Both the position numbers and the translations under genes were made by a program. The notes under the pieces were generated by a model. The model had not been told where the DNA came from. It made no database searches and saw only the letters and a list, made by a program, of their open reading frames with translations. This document shows, one piece after another, positions 47,870 through 58,964 of a stretch of DNA of 64,000 bases. Origin of the DNA: Adenanthera pavonina (taxonomy: Eukaryota > Streptophyta > Magnoliopsida > Fabales > Fabaceae); the NCBI GenBank assembly GCA_026686845.1, contig JAIVEN010000008.1, forward strand, positions 35,282,501 through 35,346,500, written 5' to 3'. Numbering within the stretch: position 1 is the first letter of the stretch; each line of letters starts with the position of its first letter.

Positions 47870-48600
47870 CTAATGTCATGAAAAAACAGTCGACCACATT
47901 GAAATTATAACTGGACAAATCTATTCTAGTGGTCAACCATTTTTTCATGGCATGCTTGAGCTGACAAAAAATGGCCAACCACATTAAAATTGTAACTGCA
48001 AAAAATGAATTTGAGTGGTCGACTATTTTTTGTGGCCATGGGTGAGGTTCCACCAAGGCTTGCATACTTGACCTCTTGTGTCAGAAAAAACGGTCGACCA
48101 CTTGAAGATTATAACTGGAAAAACCAATTCTGATGGTCGGCCATTTTTTTAGGCATAAGTGAGGTTCCACCACAGCTTGCACACTTGGCCTCTTATATCA
48201 CAAAAGAAACAGTTGATCATATTAAAATTATAACTGCGGGAACCAATTCAAGTGGTCGATCATTTTTTCGACCATGGGTGAAGTTCCACCGCGGCTTGCA
48301 CACTTGGCCTCTTGCATCATAGAAAAAACGGTTGACAACCTGAGGATTATGATTGGAAAAACCAATTTGGGTGGTCGACTATTTTTTGCCATGGCTGAGT
48401 TGACAGAAAAACAATCGACCATGATGAAATTATAATTGAAAAAACATATTCAGGTGGTTGACCTTGTTTTGGCCATGGGTGAGGTTCCACTAGGTCTTGT
48501 ACACTTGGCCTCTTATGTCACAAAAAAAAAGGTCAACTACATTGAAATTATAACTATGATAACCAATTCAGGTGGTCGACCATTTTTCAATAACATCCAA
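47870..48600. repeat. GTCGAC-centred minisatellite, right arm
   Basis: Units of about 110-120 bp with GTGGTCGACCATTTTTT and GGTGAGGTTCCACCAAGGCT, inverted relative to 44640-45290. Each unit also contains a short inverted copy of the GGTCGACCA core, so a single strand could form many small hairpins. Confidence 0.8.
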
Positions 48601-49723
48601 ATTGCAGTCATTTTAAAAACATTCTATCAATATCCATAACCATGCATCAACATACATGATAACACTTAATCTATTTTGCCATGCTAGCTCAATACAATTA
48701 TTCCAGTCATTCAACTTATGTTACCATTGTAAGCTTGCCCCATAATAGCTCTAAAAGATTTATCTACCTACTATATGTTGCTTTTTACTTACATTGCCAA
48801 AAGAATGATCTACCTACAACATTTACTATCAGTAAGCCATAATTCAAATGTAGATTACTAAATAACATCATCTTACACCAATTACAAAAGCATATCCATC
48901 ATATATTCACTATAATAAGTTACCAAATACATTCACCAACAACTACATGATATAACAACATTTACTACATTACAAAAATAGCATCACTTCAACAGTTCAG
49001 CCCTGTGACTTTTTTCCCCACTTCCGTGGGTGTGGGTCTAGAATAATTGACATAACTAAATCACGGTGTTTATTCTTTAGATGATTTACCAAACACCACA
49101 CAATCTCAACGCGATTCTCTCTCATTGCATCTTGAGCATTAAAGTTTTTATGTCAAGAGTTGGTTAGCATAACTCAACATAAGTTAAAAATTTCAAAAAA
49201 AGAATTAATCACAAACGACAAACAAAGTGGGGAAGGGAGGAATAATGGTTACCTTTAATCAAGGGCAATGTTCACTTAATGGAAGAACTTGAGGACCAAA
49301 TAGGGAGGAAGCTGGGATTTCACAAAACCTATAATATACCTAAACACCTCTTATCATTTCAGAGCACCAAGAATGAAGAAGGAGGAAGCAAGGATGAAAC
49401 AACATTTTACTAGTGAGAGATTGCTGACAGAACTCTAGGTTGGGCCGAACAAGGGAAGCTTGGAGGGAAGGTGAGAACGACATGCAAGAAACTCTGTTTT
49501 TCTCCTTTTTCTTTGTTAATCTGAGGCGGTTTTGAGCTGTGGGTTTTCTGCCTTCCTTTTTGTTTTGTTTTTTCTCTTTATTACGCTTGAGGACAATTTG
49601 GTCATTTGTTTAGTTTTTTTAATATACCCATTACGAGAGATACTCAAAAACCAAATAACTTTCTCTCACTGCCCAAAAACTAATTATCTGTATTTTTATT
49701 ACCCAAAAACCAATTTTCCCCGG

Positions 49724-50010
49724 AAATTATGCCCACTACAACTACATACTATGGTTATCTCAAGATTTTGGAGCCCAAGTTTGAAAATTATATTTTTATT
49801 ATAAATTTCTTGAAATATTAAGACTCTCACCAAGTTTCTTTCTTTATGCTAACCCCACCATCCGTGACCTGACTCACCGCAAGTGCATATGCTGCCCCTC
49901 ACTTTTATTTAATTAAAAAACGAATTTTTTTAGTCAGTTTCTATTTTTTTTTTCTTCATGGCAGTTTGGTATGTTCCCCACCATCAGCAAGATTTTCATT
50001 CCATTGGTTA
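49724..50010. repeat. Flank right of the foldback insertion
   Basis: Continues the sequence interrupted at 43687 (AAATTATGCCCACTACAACT, then CTCAAGATTTTGGAGCCCAA). Matches 53930-54240 closely. Confidence 0.85.
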
Positions 50011-50039
50011 ACGAATAAGAAAAATGTAAACTATAAAGT

Positions 50040-50650
50040 TATTCTAGTTTTGTCATTCTCAATATTCTGAATTGAATGAATCACCAAAACTTGCTCTTGG
50101 CCAGGAAAAAAAGGGCAAAACTTGCTTCCTAAGTTTTTTTGTTGGCAAAAAAGAAGCAAAACTTACTTCCTAAGTCGGATTTTTTTTTTTAAGATGACAA
50201 CTTGCTCCCGAAGTTCTTTCTTTTGGAGTCTTGACTCCACCGCTATCATTTTCTTTAGTACGTTTTCTTCAATTTGGACCATTTCCTGATGCTCTTCTTT
50301 ATGGTGCTTTGTTATGATCCTCGCCATGATTTATATTTTCATTTCATTCGGTCACGGGTAAGAAAATTATAATCAAAATTAGTTTTTTTATTTACTTATG
50401 CCACCTTTCTAAAAGAATTTATGGATTGTCTTAATAAAATTTTTCGATCAAATATATCTTTTTGATTAATTAAATAAAGAAGTATAGATGTGCTTATGAG
50501 GAACATGGGGATCAGTTTATAATAAGGTTCTTTAATTTTTTTTATTATCAAGTTATATAAATATTTAACTAAAACCTCTAAAATCTATACTTTTGTCATT
50601 TCTCAAATGATTTTTATTTATCAATTTTTTCGGTAAAATATGATGGTGGT
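50040..50650. repeat. NAC-array spacer repeat, copy 8 (E/F type)
   Basis: Similar to 27240-27800 (CACCAAAACTTGCTC, CTTCAATTTGGACCATTTCC) and to the 220-bp repeats at 30.9-31.5 kb. It is the 3' flank of NAC F; no gene is seen from here to 51240. Confidence 0.75.
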
Positions 50651-51245
50651 AAAAACAATGAGATTTTTCTTCTAAATTCAACACCATAATATTAATGATC
50701 AGTTTTTTTGGTGAAAGCAGAGAATGGCTGAACCCTATTACAAACTCAGAGGATCCAGTAAATTGTTCGTGCCCAATGTATGATTCACCACCACCTCCCA
50801 CTTTCTTCCCGTAAGCTCGCACAGCAAACAAAGTACAATAGAAGTAATGATCAGTTATGCATATAGAAATGAGCATATTTGGTTTCGAATACACAAATAT
50901 GAGCCATAATATTATTAAGTTGTTAATTTGTTACTGTTATCTAATATTAATATCAATTTTTATTTAAAATTATTAGTATATTTTCATATATTTCTCCTTT
51001 TCTTATATCTAATATTTAATTATATTTAAGAATTTTTTTATCGCTATTTACTACAGAACCTAGTAACTGCTGATAATAAAAACCCTTAAATTCTTTTTTA
51101 GGGCAGGAAATTTCATTCATGTAAACATAGTACAAGGGAACAGGTTACAGCAGACCAACCCAACTAATCCCTTGTTTACAACAATCCCTTTTCTTTTTGT
51201 TCCCGCGTGGGGGAAGATTAGTTGAAAGATACACAATAATTATTT

Positions 51246-53058
51246 TTAGTTTCCCAATAACTCCTGCTCCTGCATGGTTGGAGAAAGCTGCAGGAATGGG
51301 TTTACTTCACATTCAAAAGACTTGACTAGTTCCTCCATGCTTGAATCCAAAAATACATATGACTCATGTGCTGTCCCTTTATATGACTGAGGTGATGTTT
51401 GGATCAAGAGATCCATAACTTCATCTACCTCGTTTGATGTCTGGTTCGATAAATTCACAAGTTTATCTTGCTCATGTGGTATTTGGATTGATGAATCCAC
51501 AAATTTATCTGACTCATATAGTGTCTGGATCAATAAATCTACATGATCTACAAATTCTTCTGACTCATGTAATGTTTGAACTGAAGAATATGAATATTCA
51601 TTTGACTCATGTGGTGTCTGGATTGACGAATCTAAAAAATAGTCTGACTCATGTGATGTCTGGATTGATAAATCCATAAAGACATCTGACTCGTGTGATG
51701 TCTGAATACCTGAATTGAGTGGTGGCTGAATCATTAAATTTATAAATTCATCTATCTCCATTGAATTTACAAATTCATCCAATGGCATTTGATTCAGTGA
51801 ATCCATACAATGTCCCTAAAACATATCAATCAAATATTAGTTCTCTCTATTCCACACCCAAAAAGCATTATATAAAAACTATATCTCAATAAGTTTATAA
51901 GGATTCTTCTACTTACTTCTGGATTTTCATCCTCAGAAATCGTATGGCCACTTGGCTCTCGTTCATCATAGACTATTTCGTAAGTTTTGCTTTCTGGTAT
52001 TTTCTGTTTGTCTATTAACTTGCATAGAACATAGGTTCTCTGCAACAATCGAATGAAGAATCAAGCACTCTTTTATTATAGTTAGAGCATATATGCATTC
52101 AGTTCATCATTAGAAACATCAAATCAAAAGAGTTACACAGCAGAATTAACAGTGTTCCCAACATGAAAATTAACGATAGACAATAGTCACTAAACAATGG
52201 TATGCCAGAAAATCGAGTCATAAAAAGAGTAAAATAGCCGATACCTCTGTGGACACCGTAAAGTCAAAACCAGAAAACTACCCCTTCTAATCATAGATCT
52301 AAGACAGCATTAAAATCCAGAGAACCCACGCTGTAATAAATTACTTTGGCTTTATAAGCACAAAATGGATAGAAAAGAATCCCTGCATATACTCCAATTC
52401 TGAAGAATAAAATCTATAAACACGCAAATAAATAATGAAGTTTGATCACTCTAGCAAGCAAGCAAAGAATAGAAGGCTACCTGGTGAGCTGGGAATGTAA
52501 GATCGTGAGTATCATCATGATGATATTCATGAATAACCCAGTCGGTTTTGACCTCGTTGGGAACACGGCCTTTATAGAAAACTAAGATCTTTTTGGTCCC
52601 GATAGGCCTATTGTCTTTATCGAGGATTATCTTGCCTTTACCGGTGATTTTCCAGTAGCCACCTGGTGTTCTCCTCTTAAACCGAGTACCTTTATCGCGA
52701 GCACTGAAGAAGAACCATACCGAATCATCCGACTCGATCGCCGAATAAGCTGAAAGATCACAAGTTGGAGAAGAACAGAAAGGCAAAATCAAAAGCTATT
52801 GCATAAGATCAGTGAATTGAAGTATGAAAATTCAAACGAAAAACACAGATTAGATTGCTGAGTAAAACGGGGTCAGACTTGACCTGGTAAATCCTGGGGG
52901 TCGTGTTCGCAAACGTCGATCTCAGCGATGGTATCGTCAATTGAAGGATCATCATCTTTCAATTTGTGCCTGAGGAAGTGAGCGACCAGCTCTTCCTCTG
53001 TTGGATGGAACCTGTAGCCCACACGCAGCTTTTTCGGCATACGAGCTGGTTCGACCAT
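51246..53058 (-). CDS. NAC copy F: intact NAC transcription factor
   Basis: Exons 52884-53058, 52481-52749, 51917-52039 and 51246-51815 give 378 residues with all borders GT-AG. Subdomain A is RVGYRFHPTEEELVAHFLRH, B is IAEIDVCEHDPQDLP (W of the usual WDLP is Q here), D is KKILVFYKGRVPNEVKTDWV with IHEYHHDD, and E is RTYVLCKLIDKQKI. In subdomain C the usual FFFSxRDYKYSNSTRFNR is shortened to FFFSARDKGTRFKRRTPGGY: five residues around KYSNS are missing and the following WKITGKGKII is altered. This loop contributes to DNA contact in NAC domains, so specificity or binding may differ. The tail repeats the HES unit (for example IQTSHESDYFLDSSIQTPHE) and ends LLQLSPTMQEQELLGN-like (FLQLSPTMQEQELLGN). 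The conserved leader precedes the ATG. Closest relative in the window is E. Confidence 0.9.
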
Positions 53059-53349
53059 GGTTGACTTAAGCTCAACTAAACTATAGGCTTACAAAGTGCA
53101 GGTGGAGTTTGTGAAGGAGACGAAGCTCTGTGTTTGTGTGTGAGTGTGAGAGAGAGAGAAAGAGGCAGAGCTCACTGCGCTCGTTGTCTGATGCAACAAT
53201 GGAAGGGCAATGGCTGCTTTTATCCTGCTTTTTTTTTTTCTTGGAGGGTGTAATGTAACTTGCCGACTTTTTTTTTTTTAATCTTAACCCACAAGTTCCT
53301 TGAAGAAAGTAATAAATAAGTAGTGAAATTTATACGCATCGTACCTGGT

Positions 53350-54240
53350 TAAATAAATTAAAATGATGCACATGGCATTTCCTGTATAAAATTATGCACA
53401 TATTATAAAATATAAATTAAGAAAACAAATGATAAATTTTAATTTAATTATATATTTAAACAAATTAAAATGAGGTACTTGGAAATTCCTATACAAATAA
53501 TGTTCATATAAACTGAAATACTATACTACTCAGAATATAAAATTTGTATTTAAAAATATAAAACAAGTGTTAAATTATTGACGTCCTTCCCTACATACAA
53601 TAAGATTCGTATAAAAAGAATACTACAAATTCATGTAGCCTTAAGGTTATATCATAACAAATTTTAATTACACAGGGCCATCCAAATTAGAATTGTGAAG
53701 TTAGAGTTGCATCATTTTTGGACCTCTTTTAACTTCATCTGGTGCATCTTATCATGAATATTTAATTAGGTCCTAAATGTTGTGCCCGCTAAAAACCACT
53801 AGGGTTGTGAACATTCTAGAATGGCATCCATCAACACCGTGATAATCCTAAAAAGTTATGCCCCCAGAACTACAACGCAGGTGAAGATTCTAGAATGCTA
53901 TTATTTAACAACAGCATACAAATCCTAGGAATTATGCTCACTACAACTACATACAGCGCAGGTGAAGATTCTGGAATGGTTATCTCAAGACTTGGAGCCC
54001 AAGCTTGAAAATTATATTTTTGTTATGAATTTCTTGAAATATTAAAACTCTTGCCAAGTCTTTCTCTTTATGCTAACCCCACCATCCATGATCCGATCCG
54101 ACCCATCGCGAGTGCATGTGCTGCCCTTCACTTTTATTTAATTAGAAAACGACTTTTTTGGTTTTTTATTCAGGGCAGTTTGTTATGTTCCCCACCATTA
54201 GAAAGATTCTCCTTCCGTTGGTTAATGGATTAGAAAATGT
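53350..54240. repeat. Paralogous flank with unoccupied foldback site
   Basis: 53530-53930 and 53930-54240 match the two flanks of the foldback element without interruption (CATACAAATCCTAGGAATTA then TGCTCACTACAACTACATAC). No gene seen here. Confidence 0.8.
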
Positions 54241-54244
54241 AAAC

Positions 54245-55640
54245 TATAAAATTTAGCTTTTCCATTGTTAAATTCACATATGTTTTAACAATTGTTCAAT
54301 ATATCTGCGTACCCCTTATATTTTAGCTCCTGTAATGTCTGATATTATATCTCATTTTTTTCCCCTATTATGTATCGTACTTATTAATTAATGTAAGTCA
54401 TGTTTAGCATGAAAAAATGTTTTATCATTTGTTTAAGATAGAGAAATAAAAAATAAAATAAATGTAGAAAAAGTCATACAAAATTTAATTTTTTTAATAT
54501 AATTATATGATTGCAAAAAACTTTTGCAAAGAGAATCTTTCTCTAAAACAGTCACGGGGTGGTGCATATTATTTATCGACCCAACTTTTTATTCCTTTAA
54601 TTCTCTTATTGTAAAGCATGAAGCACTGGCAAGCAAGGTTTAAGTGTACTTATTTAGTTTTAATTTATCAAAATGAAATTTTAATAAAATAGATTTTATA
54701 ATATGATTGCAAGAAAAATTAGTTTTAGACTAATATAATTTGTATTTGGATGCTCTACTTAAAAATTTATTTTGACAGAAATTGTTATGTTTGGATAATT
54801 TTAATTAAAAGTACTTTTTGTTATGTAATAAATTCCTCCAACCACCACAATAATTATGTAAACTTGATTAACCAACAATGTGCTATCTTTTTGATTGTCA
54901 GAATTTTAGTAAGATTATAACATGTGCATTTCTAAGAAAAAAATCATCGTTGCGGTGTAAAATATTTACATTTGTTATGTTTCCATTGAAAAATATAATA
55001 ATAAATACTTGAAAAATAATATTTATATTTTACCCCATTTATAGTTATAATTTAGTTAGTTTAAAAATTTTATTGAGTTTTTCAAACACAGTGAGCTCCC
55101 AAGGGCCTAACAAATCTTTGTTGAAGTACCATCGTGCGGAAGAGTTTTTTGTAATCCCATTTGCTGTATCAATCTTGGTTATCCCAATTTAGTTTGGTTT
55201 CTGAAATTTATGAGCATATGATTGAGAGGTATATTGTGAAATTGTAGGTGTTCAGAGTTCAGTTTTAGTATATATTTTTGGGGTCAATGTGCAGGTTTTG
55301 ATTTTATTGTGGAGGATTTTATTTTTCGGCTATGTTTCCTTAAATTTATGCTATGAAGAAAAAAAAATTGAACACCTTTATAAAAATACTATGCTATGCA
55401 AAGGCTAAAAATTCCAGCTGTGGTGCCTTTAGAGAAGGACTTTCGTTTTACCATCCACCTTCTCTGCATCTCCCGCTCATTTTTTTTTTTAATGAATAAT
55501 GATGCATTAATAACAAAATAATATACAAGAGTTAACAGATAGTAAGATTATTCTCTCATCATCCACGACCTCCTTCCAATATCAAGATATAAACTAAAGG
55601 ATGTATTGATTAGCAAAAAACACACTTAAATCTTTTTTAA
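54245..55640. other. AT-rich intergenic stretch, no gene seen
   Basis: No domain, RNA gene or clear element could be supported. Confidence 0.45.
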
Positions 55641-56031
55641 AGATAAAAAACTGCATTAACGTAGACATAGTACAAGAGGGCAGGTTACAGCAGACCAACC
55701 TAACCAATCCCTTGTTTACAACCAGCCAAATCTGACATGAGTAATTTCTAGATCAGAAACATGAGTAGTCCTCCCTTCTTCATGTCAATGCAGATAAGCT
55801 GCTGTTATCATTTTCTAGTACGCCCTGCTCATCCATACTTGGAGATTGCTGCAGGAGTAAGTACAAGTCATTTTCATATGACAGGAGATGTATACCGATG
55901 CTTGAATCTAGAAATTCACATGATTCAGCTGGTGTAAGAATTATTAAATATAAAATTGTATAACATTTTTGTAATATCAGAGGTTTCTTTGATTTGACTT
56001 GAGTGGTGTCTAAATCATTAAATTCTCCGAT

Positions 56032-57275
56032 TCATTTCGAATGAATGACTCCAGTAATACTTGAATCGTCATTGAATCCAGATTTGAGTCCTACAACATA
56101 TATCAATCAAATATCAGTTCTCCATCAATTTCACACCCTAAACCGAAAGCATTATCTAAGAACTTTTTCTCAATTAGTCTAAGGATTCTTTCGCTTACTT
56201 CTGGATTTTCATCCTCAAAAACCATATGGCCACTTGGCTCACTTTCATCATGGACTAGTTCATGAGTTTTGCCTTCAGTTTTATTCTCAGGTTTCTTTAT
56301 TAGCCTGCATAGAACATGGGTCCTCTGCAACATTTGAAAGAATAAATTAGAGCATACCACTCTGAAAGAAATGATAGATATTAAGTTATACAGCAACATT
56401 GACAGTGTTCCCCGCATGAAAATTAATGATAGACATCAGTCACCAAACAGTGTGATCGTACGAAGAGTCAAATAGCCAATATCTCTGTCGACCGTAAATT
56501 CAGGACCAGAAAGACTGCCTCATCTAATCATAGTTCTGAGACAGTATTAATACCCAGAAAATCCATACTGTGATAACTTACTTTGGCTTTGTATACAAAA
56601 TGGATAGAGCAGAATCACTGCATATACCCTCCAATTGTTAAGAATAAAATCTATAAGCAAGCAAATGATGAAGTTTCATTAATCCTATAAGCAAATAAGA
56701 AGGCTACCTCGTGAGCTAGGAATGTATTATCATGATATTCATGAATAACCCAGCTGGTTTTGATGCCGTCAGGAACACGACCTTTATAGAAAACTAAAGT
56801 CTTCATGGTCCCGATGGCACTGTTGGTTCCAGGCACCTTGATTTTCCTGCCTTGACCGGTGACTTTCCAGTAGCCATGCGGTGTTGCCCGGTTCCTTCGA
56901 GTACTGTTACGGTACTTGTAATGGCTAGGACTGAAGACATACCGTTCCGAATCGTCCGACTTGATCGCCGAAGACGCTGAAACAGGAGAGTTGCAGGGGA
57001 AGAGAAAGGCGAAATCAAACGCTATTGCATAAGAGAAAGGCGAAGTATAAAAATTTTAAACGAAAAACACAGATTAGTGAGTGAAAGTGGGGTTGAATTA
57101 GACCAAGTAAATCCCAAGGGTCGTATTTGCAAACGTCAATCTCAGGGATGATATGGTGGACGGAAGGATCAGCCTTCAATTTGCGATGGAGGTAGTGAGT
57201 GAGAAGCTCTTCATCCGTTGGACGGAATCTGAAACCCAAAGGCAAATTTTCTGACACGGGAGCTGGTTGCAACAT
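56032..57275 (-). CDS. NAC copy G: NAC-domain protein with truncated tail
   Basis: Exons 57104-57275, 56708-56976, 56199-56324 and 56032-56091 predict 208 residues. The start reads MLQPAPVSEN, against MVEPAPVSEN in D. Subdomain A is LPLGFRFRPTDEELLTHYLH, B is IPEIDVCKYDPWDLL, C is YVFSPSHYKYRNSTRRN with GYWKVTGQGRKIKV, D is MKTLVFYKGRVPDGIKTSWV with IHEYHD, and E is RTHVLCRLIKKPENK. Exon 4 (DSNLDSMTIQVLLESFISK) ends in TGA at 56032-56034. The old tail continues downstream in another frame (CEFLDSSIG..., LLLQQSPSMDEQGVLENDNS to about 55,800), so a frameshift removed the activation region. Exon 1 ends TTG|GT, against CAG|GT elsewhere, a weaker donor. Same clade as D. May be a repressor-type NAC or an early pseudogene. 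Confidence 0.75.
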
Positions 57276-57279
57276 GGTT

Positions 57280-57740
57280 GGCTCAACTAAACTATAGGCT
57301 TCTGAAAGGGCAAGTTGAGTTTTTGACGGAGGCGAAGCTTTGAGAGAGAATGCGGGAGAGCTCCTGCTTGTTGTGTGGATGCAGCAATAGAAGGGCAATG
57401 TCTGGCTAAATGCCGCGCACTTTTTTCTTTTTTTGAGTGTTACCTGCTGACTTTAAGCGCAACTCACAGCTTCCGTACAGATTCCATGATGCGTCATCAG
57501 TTGAGTGAGTGAAATACTGAGAATTCCACCCCCGTCAAAACGAAATACTCACTAAATACTGGGATTTCCCATTTTTAGTTTAAAATAGATGTAATAAATG
57601 AATAATTTCTGACATAATAATTGAATAGTGTTGAACCGAGGAAGCTTCCAAGAAGGTGTAAATTCTTACTTTTTTTTTTTTTTTTTTACCAGCCCCGAAT
57701 GTGTAATGTTGATGGGGATTATTTATGATATGGAAATATA
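57280..57740. other. Upstream region of NAC G
   Basis: Conserved leader adjacent to the ATG, then a GA-rich stretch and AT-rich DNA. No further gene is seen. Confidence 0.5.
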
Positions 57741-57742
57741 TA

Positions 57743-58110
57743 CTCCTTCCACCTCCAATTATAAAGGAGATTTTGAAACTATTTATTTATTTTAAAATAT
57801 AAAAAATATGAATAAAATTTATAAACTAATTAATATTATTTTTTTTATTTAAAATATAAGTCATTTTTAAAATATTTTTCTGATCCAAAATATAAGTCTT
57901 ATTTAGATAAAATTAAAAATATTAATTATTTTTTTCCAAATTTTTTTCTATCTTTAATTATCTTAGGAAGAGAAAATTGTCTTGAAAATTATTTTTATTA
58001 AAGATAATATTGAAAAATAATGTAAAATTTTTATAAATTTAATTAGTTTAACTCCTTTTTAGTTTGTATGCAGTTGGTTAAATAAGACTTATATTTTAAA
58101 CTTGAGGAAG
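57743..58110. mobile_element. Stowaway-like MITE
   Basis: A 368-bp unit begins CTCCTTCCACC and ends TTGAGGAAG, with TA on both sides (57741-57742 and 58111-58112). Subterminal ATAAGTCTTATTTAGATAAA and AATAAGACTTATATTTTAAA are in inverted relation. This fits Stowaway (Tc1/mariner) MITEs. Confidence 0.65.
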
Positions 58111-58369
58111 TATTTTTTTATGCTCTTGAGTAATTAAAACTATATTAATAATTGCTGGTAATTAATTAATCTCTTTCTTGAGACTTTTAAAATGGATAAT
58201 TTTTTTAAAAAATAAAATTATAGTATAATTAATGAATTTAATTATTAAAATTATTTTTTTATATTAATAAGATAATTATTTATTTCTTATAATTAGTAAC
58301 AAAGAAAGGAAAATATATATTAATGGGAATTACATCATGAATGCGGCAAATTAATGTAACAAAATCTAA

Positions 58370-58450
58370 TGATACATTTAACTAAAAATAATACTACTCA
58401 TAAAAATGAGTTAGTGGCATAATGAATAATGATCAACTGAAGAAGGTTGT
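58370..58450. repeat. Paralog of the SINE insertion site, unoccupied
   Basis: AATGATACATTTAACT, CTACTCATAAAAATGAG and GCATAATGAATAATGATCAA parallel 32390-32460, but no SINE follows. Supports the SINE boundaries. Confidence 0.7.
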
Positions 58451-58627
58451 AGATCGTAGGTGTAATACCATGTTTTGGACGTGTAATATTTCGACACGTA
58501 TCACCTTCAATTATGACACCGCGTCGCGTATGGGGGAGATAAGAGAATCTTTTGGCGGCTTGGACTCTTCATTCTTTTGACTCCATTGCTGTGTTATCAC
58601 TTATCACTCGGTTACAGGTCCCGATCA

Positions 58628-58642
58628 CCCCCCCCCCCCCCC
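58628..58642. repeat. Poly-C tract (15 C)
   Basis: Unusual in this AT-rich DNA. A G-run of similar length occurs at about 60365-60379. Confidence 0.9.
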
Positions 58643-58699
58643 TCGCTCCTCTCTCTCTACCCCTTTTACCCTTTAACTTTATCCTGTGTATCTTATCAA

Positions 58700-58960
58700 G
58701 ATTTTTAAGTTTTAGAAATTATGCCCACTAGAACAAGTACTTAATACTACCACGCAGACGAAGATTCTAGAATGGTTTCTCACAGCAACTACAACATATA
58801 AGTCCTCAAACTTATGCCCACTATAATTACTATGTGGGTGAAGATTCTGGAATGATATCAATGACAACAACGTCGAACGAATCAACGAAAGACTTGGAGC
58901 CCAAGTTCAAAAATTATGTTATTAAGAATTTCTTGGAATATTAAGACTTGCTCCCCAAGT
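58700..58960. repeat. Third copy of the minisatellite-bearing flank
   Basis: Units of TTATGCCCACTAGAAC...GAAGATTCTAGAATGG, then GACTTGGAGCCCAAGTTC, as in 43.55-43.69 / 49.73-49.78 kb and 53.78-54.0 kb. Confidence 0.75.
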
Positions 58961-58964
58961 CTCA

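Larger units (their letters stand above)
43688..49723. mobile_element. 6.0-kb foldback-type transposable element
   Basis: Starts CGGGAAAATTGGTTTTTGG and ends CCAAAAACCAATTTTCCCCGG; AAATT lies on both sides (43683-43687 and 49724-49728). The inverted arms can be followed about 0.95 kb from each end (for example, CGGCCCAACC..AGAGCTC near 43990 against its complement near 49440). They continue as inverted minisatellites to about 45.29 and 47.85 kb. The first 110 bp are about four 30-bp subrepeats (TTGGTTTTTGGATARTAAAA...). No transposase is visible. Long arms made of subrepeats are typical of foldback elements; long-armed Mutator-like elements are the alternative, but the expected 9-bp target duplication is not seen. 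The paralogous site near 53.93 kb is empty. Confidence 0.85.

Noticed and set aside
51434..51679. Plus-strand repeat protein opposite NAC F exon 4
   Set aside because: Shadow of the HES repeat; the same happens at 28383-28689 opposite NAC E.
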